Assembly: GCA_904502055.1 (NCBI GenBank)
Contig: CAJGDZ010000112.1
Coordinates: 1 to 5,649, forward strand
Length of the DNA stretch: 5,649 bases
Direction of reading: 5' to 3'
Source: an uncultured Clostridia bacterium
GTDB lineage: Bacteria; Bacillota; Clostridia; Oscillospirales; CAG-272
Shown: positions 1 through 5,649 of the stretch, piece after piece
How the letters are laid out: the number at the start of each line of letters is the position of its first letter
How positions within the stretch are numbered: position 1 is the first letter of the stretch
Program-made: the position numbers and the translations under genes
Notes under the pieces: generated by a model
Database searches by the model: none
What the model saw: only the letters and a program-made list of their open reading frames with translations
What the model was told of the DNA's origin: nothing

Positions 1-16
1 CAGCAGACAATATCTC

Positions 17-41
17 ACCGATAAACTTCAATTTACAGAAG
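17..41 (-). repeat. Left arm of a 25-base inverted repeat bracketing the gene
   Basis: Read on the minus strand this arm is CTTCT, G, TAAATTGAAGTTT, A, TCGGT. The right arm at 5473-5497, read on the plus strand, is CTTCT, A, TAAATTGAAGTTT, C, TCGGT. Twenty-three of 25 positions match, including an uninterrupted 13-base core, and the similarity stops at both ends. Each arm points outward from the gene. This arm overlaps the foot of the terminator hairpin by 3 bases. Confidence 0.75.
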
Positions 42-76
42 AGGCGGTTGCCAAAGCAACCGCCTTTTGTTTTTTT
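39..76. terminator. Strong hairpin with T-run, probably a shared (bidirectional) terminator
   Basis: GGCGGTTGC (43-51) pairs perfectly with GCAACCGCC (56-64) around a CAAA loop. The stem extends outward to 39-42 with 65-68, including one G-T pair. The T-run (65-76, one G) lies on the plus-strand side, so the best Rho-independent terminator reads rightward and would end a gene lying off the left edge. For the hydrolase transcript the same hairpin begins 14 bases after the TAA at 79, but only a weak pyrimidine stretch (TCTTCTGT) follows it. Dual use by converging genes is the simplest reading. Confidence 0.8.
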
Positions 77-78
77 GC

Positions 79-3000
79 TTATTTTACAACTGTAAATTTG
101 GGATAACCGCCGATGTTTTGTTCGCCGCTGTAGATCAGCGTTGCACCGTTGCCGTACAGCCTTTCACCGCTTGGCGAAACCACGTACGCGGAGATCACGA
201 TCTCGATGGTTCCCTCATCGACCGTCAGCCCCGTCACCGTAGCAAGTGCCGCGTACGTATAGCCGAGCTGCTCCTTCACGGAATACAGCGTATCGCCGCC
301 GTAAAGCGAGGCATAGACCTTGGTCGTGGTATCCGAAAGCGTTCTGGTTCCGCTCGCTGTGGTAACCGTAATGTCATAGCCAAAGCATTCGTACTCCAGA
401 GAATTCACGCCCGCAACCACGCGCACCGAGAATTCGCCATTCTCAGCCGAGCTTGCCTGATATGCGACAAACGAAGCGTCGATCTGCTCGGGCTCATCGG
501 ACACGTCGGGCGTTTCCGGCTCGTCGGCCACCGTGTCCTTGACGGGGTTCTCGGAATCGGGAAGCGCGATCACGCCGCCCTCACCCGTTGCCACCAGAAT
601 GGCGCAAGCCGTGTCCACCGTAGCCTCGGGAACGATCTCGGTCACCTTGATGTCGTCAAAATAAACGGTCTGCTTGCCGGCACCGATGCCCGTGTTTACG
701 CTGATCGCCAACATGCTGGCTTGGTAATCCACCATTTCCTTTGTGACGGTAAACCGTCCTGTAACCGTAGTCCAACCGCCCTTGGTATAGTTCGGCACGT
801 CAAAGCTGTTGGAATACTGCTTGCTGGAGGACTCGGGCACAAGACCGCCAACCGCCGCAAGCACGTTATATTCTGCCGCCGTACCGAAGGTCACGCTCGA
901 TGTGGTGGAAGGAACCCAGATCTTAAAGCTAACGTCATACATTCTGCCGATGTCATCCACCGTCAGATAGTCGTTCTTGAGTGTCGAGTAGAACTTGGTC
1001 GTCTGTCCCTCGGTGTGCGAAACACGGAAAATCTGAGACGAAGCAAGCGTGGCGTCCGTAATCACCGTTCCGTCCGAGTTGGTACCCACATTGCACCAAA
1101 GAAGGTTGCTAAAGCCCTGATTTCTCAAAAGGAATCTTCCGTTAAAGGCGGCACCGTCCGAGCCGACCTTGGCATATCGGCCTCCATTTAACTCCGTAAC
1201 CACGTAACCCGTATCGGGAACGTAGGAATCAAAATTCTCGTTGTAGGAGAAGGGAGTGGCCGCACGAAGCACAAGCGTCACCGTCTCAGTCGCCCCAAGC
1301 CCTGCAAGCTCTGCCACATCCACGGCAACCACGCCGCCCGCCGTCTTGACGTCGGCGATCTTGGAAAGCGTCAGCGCCGAAAGCGCATTGTAGCAAAAGC
1401 TGATGTCCGGCGTGTAATCCGCGATCGCGCAGATCTCAAGGCGGATCGGCGCCTCTGTGCTCACAGGCAGATACAGCCGAGCGCCCGTAGCCCCCGCCAG
1501 TGCCTTGGCGGAATAGGTCAGTACGCCCACCCGATCTCCATCGACCACAGGCGCGATATCCAAAGCATAATGTCTTGTCGGCTCCTTGGCCGAAGCATAG
1601 GTTGACACAAGCGGACGAACCGCCGCACGCCCCTCGACGGTAAAGCACGTAACCGTCATCTCCTCGCATCCAACGCCCATCAGCGTCTTCGCGTCCTCGG
1701 TCAGCGTGACCGAGTATGTGCATCCGGCCGCAAAGCCCTTTGTGGCAAAAACAAATGTCTTTCCCTCGCCGTCCGTCGCCGACCAGGTTCCCTTCACCCG
1801 CTCGCCCGTGGTCTCGTTGACCACCGCGATGCCGTCAGCCAGGGTGGAAAGCTTCATTGCCTTATCAAAGGCAACGGTAATATCCGAAAGAACGCTCACG
1901 TTCTCGGCGTTCGCCGCAGGCGATACCGCCGTCACGTTCGGAATGCTCTCGTTGACCCAGGGATCGTCCTCCTCAAGGTCATCCGCGGCAAATTCGACCG
2001 CCGACGTATTGGTCGTGATCAATGCCGGACGAAGCGCGGAGTCGCTCTCCTTGGCGGCCAACACCATGGTCGGCGTGCACTCGGTAACGGTAACGTCATC
2101 GATCCACGCAAAGAAGTGCCACGTGGTCCAGGGGAAAGCAATGGACAAAAGACCTGCCTGCGCGGCAACCATCTCCTCGGTCACCGTCACAAAGTGAGTC
2201 ACCTCACGCCACTGCCCCGCCTTAATACCCAGACGGAGACTCGGCGCGGCGCTTGTGCCGTCAAAGCCCGAGACCGGGCCCGTGAAGGCGCCGAACTTAT
2301 CACTGCTGCCCTCACCCTTGTTCGCACTGTTGACCAGCACCGTAAGACCGCCGTTCTTCTCGGACTTCACGCGGAAGGTAATGCGGAAGGAGCGTCCGAC
2401 GTCCTCCGGGGTAAACGCACTGTCCTTAAAGGAATTGTAAAGCTTGACGGATTCCGAAATACCGTACACACGAAGAGCATGGGAGCCCTCCTCGGACACC
2501 AGATCCATATACTGCGGATTGGCGCCGCCAAGGCGTGCAATGTAGTCGGAGTAGATGCGGTTGTCGAGCTCTTGGCGGCCGTCGGTGATCCTGCCGTTTG
2601 CGGCCAGCACCGTAACCGAAGCGCCCGTGGAGTCGGTGCCGGTCAGCACCGATCCGATCGTGTATTTCTCAAAATCGTTGCGGTAAATATAGGGATTCTC
2701 CACCGCCGCCGCATGGGAGACAACGGCAAGCGTTACATAGTCACCCGAGGTCTCCTCGGAAAGCGCGGAGAGATCAAGCGAGATCTGCTCACTCTCAAAG
2801 GCATCAAACGCGCCAAGCAGGATCTTGTCTGCCCAGGCACTCGAGGCCGTCAGCGTATTGTAAGTAAGTGCCGCCTCATCTACCTTGTAATCCGGGAGCG
2901 CATAGACCGAAACGCTGGCGCCCGCATCGGGCTTGCCGTAGGTGGTAAGCGCCACGCTCGTTGCCGTAGCAAGGCTGGCCGCGGGATAGGAAAGAAGCGC

Positions 3001-5316
3001 GATGCTTCCGCCCTCGACCACAAGCTGCTCAGCATTACCAAAGCTCTTGTCGGGCGTGAGCGAGGAAACGTAGGTGTCCGCCACAGCGTAAAGCGCATAC
3101 GTGCCAACCGTTGTGAAGGTCACCGATCTTCGGTCGGTCAACGGCACGCCATTCTTGGAAACAACGCCCTCGGTCGCGGTGATGGTATACGTGGTGCCCG
3201 CCTTCAGACCGTCGGTCACAAAGGTATACAGGGTATCGTTCTGTGAGGCGATCCACTCGCCGCCGATGCGCTTTCCGCTCGCATCTCTCACAGCCATGCC
3301 GTAGCTTACGCTTTCCGGGGCGACCGCATCGGCAAACTTCACCTGGATCTTCTGTTCACGCTCGTAGCCATCTGTGGCCTGACCGTAAACGGTATAAGGG
3401 CCAACCGTCCACTCACCCGAAACGGGAACGCCCGTCGAGCCGCTCACAGGCGTCATCCAAAGCACCTTCGGTGCACGCGCCGCATCGGGCTTCAGATGCA
3501 CGTCAAAGAAGCCGATCAACGCCGAAAGACGCTCGTAGCCGTACTCATCGTCATAGCCGATGGGGTAGGTGTGATCCTGATCCATCATCGGGATCATCAG
3601 ATACGGCACGTCCACCACATCCTCGTAGTAGTCCTCGTGTTGCTCGTAATAATCGTAGCTGTTGTACTCGTCACGCACGCCGTCCGACACCACCATCGGT
3701 ACCATTTCGCGGTTGGTGTACTGACCGGAGCCGAAGAAGTTCTGCACACCGCTTCCCGCCGCCACGTAAGCACACGCCACGTCGGAATCGATCTCGGTCA
3801 CGCCGTCCGCCGCGGTCTTGAAGGGTTGAACGATGGCCTGCAGACGGTTATCGGGTGTCTTGGACTTGGCATCCGTGCCCTCGGGGAAGATGTCACCGAA
3901 GCAGACCTTGGTGTTGTAGCCCGAAATGGTGCACTGAATGTCCTCGTTGTTCTTGACGGCAAGCATAGCCGTACCAATGGTGGCCTTGGAAATGCCCGCA
4001 ATGCCGATCTGCTCGCCGCTGTAGCCAAGCACGTCGGCATAGTAGCGCGCACAGCGCACGGCGGCGCGGCCGTTGTTGTAGTTATCGTAATGGTTGCCGT
4101 ACCCAAAGGTGGCGTCGTACTGGAATTGCTTTAAGAAGGGGTAGAAGGAATGATCGTAAAGCGCGGTGGCATATCCGTTCAGCGCAAAGCCCGGCAGCGT
4201 TACGTGACGGTAGTCCTGCGCGTTGGCCGCCAGCTCGCGAACCTGATTGGTGCCCTCCTGAATGTAAAGCGGAGCCTTGTAGCCATCCTTCGGCTGAGAA
4301 GGATATATAATATTCATTGAATACTTGTAGTCAATGGGAAGGTCGGTGTTTTTGGCCTTGGCCTTGGCGATCAGCTCCTCCACCGAGGAGACCCTGCCGA
4401 TGCCGTGCTTATCCTGCGTACCGCCGGCAATGTTGGCGTTCCACACCTCCACAAACTTCTCCATAACGCCGTTGGCGCCGTAGATCGAGGGGTCGTAATA
4501 CCAGATGTCTCTGGCCAGACGGAAGCCCTCGGGCACAAAGTACATCTCCGTGGTCGAGACCGAGATCACATTCCCGTCCTCATCCACAAGCTCCGCGCGC
4601 AGAGCACTGCCCGCGCTGAACAGATCGTGAACCGACACAAGGCTGAGCTCCAGGTACGGCGTGATGGCGCTGGCCTGATTCTTGTAATCAAGAACAACGA
4701 CCACATAACCCTCTTCGATATAATCGCTCAGAATGGAAACGTCACTCTCGGTGCCGATTCGCTCATGACAATTATGGTTGATGATATAAACAAGAATGCT
4801 CTTGGACGCATAATGCGTAGTGGTCTCGCCCTTTTCATTTGTGCCAAAACCACCGCCAAACGTCGCATCACCGCCGTTGCTCGCAGTCATAGCCTTGGGA
4901 GCCGCCCCCGTTGTCACCGCGCCCGTGGCACTGTCCACGTACGTCACGTGGTCAAGCTCGGAAAGACCGTAACGGACGACAGGCGTCGTTCCCTTAATGC
5001 TCTTATCATAGTAGATCGTCATATCCACAACAGGATCGGGATAACGCGTGTCCACCGTTGCCACACTCACCTTGGAGTTGGTCGCAGAGGAGGTCTGCGT
5101 CTCATAATCGGCAAGCAAAACCTGATCCTTCACGCTCTTAACAAGGTAATCGCTGAGCGCATCATAGATCATGACGCCGTTTGCGTCCGGGCTCATCGCT
5201 CCGCGATAATCCGCCTCGCCGCCATAGGCGGCAAGCACGCCCATCGGCAGTGCTCCCAGCAGCATCAGCACCGACAGCACGACCGAGATCAGCGAAAGCC
5301 ATTTCCTGTTTTTCAT
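79..5316 (-). CDS. Secreted multi-domain serine hydrolase (putative esterase/peptidase-like) with duplicated Ig-like and carbohydrate-binding-like modules
   Basis: Residues 1-29 are a signal peptide: a KNRK start, a hydrophobic stretch, and likely cleavage after Val-Leu-Ala29. Residues about 330-610 look like an alpha/beta hydrolase. Strands lie near 333-339, 348-352 and 377-388, the nucleophile elbow is G-I-S-K-A with Ser443, and the probable catalytic His582 (DQDHTYP) lies about 21 residues before a final FFDVHL helix. The acid is uncertain (Asp545 or nearby). Residues 95-230 resemble an extra N-terminal half of the same fold. Then follow SbsA-type Ig-like 1 (616-737), DNRLRE/CBM96-like 1 (738-872 and 1081-1104) holding a jelly-roll-like insert (876-1080), Ig-like 2 (1124-1228), a degenerate DNRLRE-like 2 (1232-1355) with a second jelly-roll-like domain (1356-1562), an acidic Pro-rich linker (1586-1611) and an unrecognised beta-rich C-terminus (1612-1745). 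The ATG at 5316 is chosen for its AGGAG site 8 bases upstream and the signal peptide. By inference it acts outside the cell on an ester- or amide-containing polymer; the substrate is unknown. The reading frame is intact, and its domain content argues strongly against the opposite-strand open frames. Confidence 0.93.
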   Translation of the reverse strand: MKNRKWLSLISVVLSVLMLLGALPMGVLAAYGGEADYRGAMSPDANGVMIYDALSDYLVKSVKDQVLLADYETQTSSATNSKVSVATVDTRYPDPVVDMTIYYDKSIKGTTPVVRYGLSELDHVTYVDSATGAVTTGAAPKAMTASNGGDATFGGGFGTNEKGETTTHYASKSILVYIINHNCHERIGTESDVSILSDYIEEGYVVVVLDYKNQASAITPYLELSLVSVHDLFSAGSALRAELVDEDGNVISVSTTEMYFVPEGFRLARDIWYYDPSIYGANGVMEKFVEVWNANIAGGTQDKHGIGRVSSVEELIAKAKAKNTDLPIDYKYSMNIIYPSQPKDGYKAPLYIQEGTNQVRELAANAQDYRHVTLPGFALNGYATALYDHSFYPFLKQFQYDATFGYGNHYDNYNNGRAAVRCARYYADVLGYSGEQIGIAGISKATIGTAMLAVKNNEDIQCTISGYNTKVCFGDIFPEGTDAKSKTPDNRLQAIVQPFKTAADGVTEIDSDVACAYVAAGSGVQNFFGSGQYTNREMVPMVVSDGVRDEYNSYDYYEQHEDYYEDVVDVPYLMIPMMDQDHTYPIGYDDEYGYERLSALIGFFDVHLKPDAARAPKVLWMTPVSGSTGVPVSGEWTVGPYTVYGQATDGYEREQKIQVKFADAVAPESVSYGMAVRDASGKRIGGEWIASQNDTLYTFVTDGLKAGTTYTITATEGVVSKNGVPLTDRRSVTFTTVGTYALYAVADTYVSSLTPDKSFGNAEQLVVEGGSIALLSYPAASLATATSVALTTYGKPDAGASVSVYALPDYKVDEAALTYNTLTASSAWADKILLGAFDAFESEQISLDLSALSEETSGDYVTLAVVSHAAAVENPYIYRNDFEKYTIGSVLTGTDSTGASVTVLAANGRITDGRQELDNRIYSDYIARLGGANPQYMDLVSEEGSHALRVYGISESVKLYNSFKDSAFTPEDVGRSFRITFRVKSEKNGGLTVLVNSANKGEGSSDKFGAFTGPVSGFDGTSAAPSLRLGIKAGQWREVTHFVTVTEEMVAAQAGLLSIAFPWTTWHFFAWIDDVTVTECTPTMVLAAKESDSALRPALITTNTSAVEFAADDLEEDDPWVNESIPNVTAVSPAANAENVSVLSDITVAFDKAMKLSTLADGIAVVNETTGERVKGTWSATDGEGKTFVFATKGFAAGCTYSVTLTEDAKTLMGVGCEEMTVTCFTVEGRAAVRPLVSTYASAKEPTRHYALDIAPVVDGDRVGVLTYSAKALAGATGARLYLPVSTEAPIRLEICAIADYTPDISFCYNALSALTLSKIADVKTAGGVVAVDVAELAGLGATETVTLVLRAATPFSYNENFDSYVPDTGYVVTELNGGRYAKVGSDGAAFNGRFLLRNQGFSNLLWCNVGTNSDGTVITDATLASSQIFRVSHTEGQTTKFYSTLKNDYLTVDDIGRMYDVSFKIWVPSTTSSVTFGTAAEYNVLAAVGGLVPESSSKQYSNSFDVPNYTKGGWTTVTGRFTVTKEMVDYQASMLAISVNTGIGAGKQTVYFDDIKVTEIVPEATVDTACAILVATGEGGVIALPDSENPVKDTVADEPETPDVSDEPEQIDASFVAYQASSAENGEFSVRVVAGVNSLEYECFGYDITVTTASGTRTLSDTTTKVYASLYGGDTLYSVKEQLGYTYAALATVTGLTVDEGTIEIVISAYVVSPSGERLYGNGATLIYSGEQNIGGYPKFTVVK

Positions 5317-5324
5317 TTCCGTTT

Positions 5325-5332
5325 CTCCTTTT
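5325..5332 (-). promoter_or_regulatory. Ribosome binding site of the hydrolase gene
   Basis: Read on the minus strand this is AAAAGGAG, a strong Shine-Dalgarno sequence that ends 8 bases before the ATG at 5316. It fixes the start codon, and the translated product then begins directly with a signal peptide. Confidence 0.9.
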
Positions 5333-5341
5333 ATGGATAAA

Positions 5342-5375
5342 ATTTGTGGTGTTTTTTGTAGATTTGTGGTGTTTT
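5342..5375 (-). repeat. 14-base direct repeat in the 5' leader, 20-base period
   Basis: The minus-strand sequence AAAACACCACAAAT occurs twice and exactly, at 5375-5362 and 5355-5342, with 6 unrelated bases between. The 20-base period is about two DNA helical turns, as expected for a regulator binding two sites on one face. The copies lie about 53-87 bases downstream of the predicted transcription start. The proximal copy ends 9 bases before the ribosome site. They could be a DNA operator acting as a roadblock or an RNA-level element. No known consensus was recognised. Confidence 0.6.
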
Positions 5376-5434
5376 CCGACTTTTTGGACTAAAAAATCAT
5401 TAAAATTTGTTTATTTTTCACATAATTACACCTT

Positions 5435-5463
5435 ATTTTATCATTTTTCCGTCCATTTGTCAA
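5435..5463 (-). promoter_or_regulatory. Housekeeping-sigma (sigma-A type) promoter of the hydrolase gene
   Basis: On the minus strand TTGACA (5463-5458) is a perfect -35 box. It is followed by a 17-base spacer and the -10 box TAAAAT (5440-5435), one mismatch from consensus. Transcription should start near 5428, giving a leader of about 112 bases that is A-rich and contains a direct repeat. The near-consensus sequence and ideal spacing suggest substantial basal activity. Any regulation would then come from a repressor, from the leader, or from a factor binding the repeat arm just upstream at 5473-5497. Confidence 0.85.
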
Positions 5464-5472
5464 GCACCATTC

Positions 5473-5497
5473 CTTCTATAAATTGAAGTTTCTCGGT
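5473..5497 (+). repeat. Right arm of a 25-base inverted repeat bracketing the gene
   Basis: This is the partner of the arm at 17-41, in opposite orientation and 23 of 25 identical. Its inner end lies 9 bases upstream of the -35 box, so the arms enclose the promoter, gene and terminator in a unit of about 5.48 kb. No clear target-site duplication is visible outside the arms: CTC lies outside the left arm and CTG outside the right. Because of its position it could also be an upstream regulator site. Confidence 0.75.
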
Positions 5498-5518
5498 CTG
5501 TTGCGACAAGGTTTTGAC

Positions 5519-5541
5519 TTGCAAAATTTTTTTATTTGCAA
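5519..5541. repeat. AT-rich hairpin with T-run loop
   Basis: TTGCAAA (5519-5525) pairs with TTTGCAA (5535-5541) around a 9-base loop that is mostly T. It lies between the right inverted-repeat arm and the GC-rich double hairpin, and may belong to the same intergenic repeat. The role is unknown. Confidence 0.4.
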
Positions 5542-5544
5542 ACC

Positions 5545-5590
5545 TCATCCACCGCTACACGCGGTCCCCCTTCCCCAAAGGGGAAGGCTT
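5545..5590. repeat. GC-rich double-hairpin element, probable dispersed intergenic repeat
   Basis: Two hairpins lie close together. ACCGC (5551-5555) pairs with GCGGT (5561-5565) around TACAC, and CCTTCCCC (5569-5576) pairs with GGGGAAGG (5580-5587) around AAA. The order CTCATCC, small hairpin, then CCTTCCCC-AAA-GGGGAAGG-CTT matches my recollection of a short repeat scattered between genes in many gut Clostridia. I could not check this. It has no T-run next to it, so it is not a typical terminator. Confidence 0.55.
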
Positions 5591-5649
5591 GCTCTTGTCC
5601 CTGCCTTTATCGAATGTTTCCACAAAGATTTTGCGGACAAATGCGTAAA

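Noticed and set aside
79..600. LPXTG sortase signal, S-layer-homology repeats or dockerin at the protein C-terminus
   Set aside because: No such motif is present. The protein ends in GGYPKFTVVK with no hydrophobic tail or charged stop-transfer segment.
67..1191. Plus-strand open frame of 374 codons
   Set aside because: It lies opposite the hydrolase gene, has no ribosome site or recognisable domain, and is rich in Arg/His/Gly as expected of an antisense shadow of a GC-rich gene.
2116..3246. Plus-strand open frame of 376 codons
   Set aside because: It is a shadow of the same gene. Its translation is low in complexity, Arg/Gly/His-rich and shows no domain signature.
4405..5340. Plus-strand open frame of 311 codons ending near the control region
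   Set aside because: It is antisense to the signal peptide and hydrolase region, which are clearly coding on the minus strand. No initiation signal is visible.
5317..5428. Riboswitch or structured leader RNA
   Set aside because: The leader is A-rich with no convincing long stems and no known aptamer motif. Only the direct repeat stands out.
5514..5542. TTGACT at 5514-5519 as a rightward promoter
   Set aside because: No -10-like box lies at 16-18 bases downstream, and the region is explained by the AT-rich hairpin.
5555..5647. Possible C-terminal end of a minus-strand gene entering from the right edge (30 codons, stop at 5557-5555)
   Set aside because: It is too short to judge, other frames on both strands are also partly open here, and about a third of it is the double-hairpin repeat.

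Overview
The window holds one very large gene on the minus strand (5316 down to 79, 1745 codons) with short AT-rich flanks. It encodes a secreted multi-domain protein. A signal peptide is followed by a serine-hydrolase (alpha/beta-hydrolase) region. Then come two copies of an adhesion/carbohydrate-binding block, an acidic Pro/Asp/Glu linker and a C-terminal beta-rich domain that I do not recognise by name. The basal promoter, AGGAG ribosome site, signal-peptide style and domain mix suggest an anaerobic Gram-positive Clostridia-type bacterium, probably a gut commensal that degrades polysaccharide. That assignment is an inference; no marker gene is present.

Layout from left to right. Bases 17-41 hold one arm of an inverted repeat. 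Bases 39-68 form a strong hairpin whose T-run lies on the plus-strand side. Bases 79-5316 are the gene, read leftward. Bases 5317-5497 are its control region: ribosome site, a 14-base direct repeat with a 20-base period in the leader, a near-consensus promoter (TTGACA, 17-base spacer, TAAAAT), and the second arm of the inverted repeat just upstream of the promoter. Bases 5498-5649 are non-coding as far as I can see. They hold an AT-rich hairpin, then a GC-rich double hairpin that looks like a dispersed intergenic repeat, then about 60 bases with nothing supportable.

The gene appears to be a stand-alone transcription unit with its own promoter and a hairpin right after its stop. The whole unit (promoter, gene, terminator) sits between the two arms of a 25-base imperfect inverted repeat (23 of 25 positions match). 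The two most notable points are this bracketing and the protein architecture. In the protein, a block made of an SbsA-type Ig-like domain plus a DNRLRE/CBM96-like domain, the latter apparently interrupted by a jelly-roll-like domain, occurs twice. No wall-anchor motif (LPXTG), S-layer-homology repeat or dockerin is visible.
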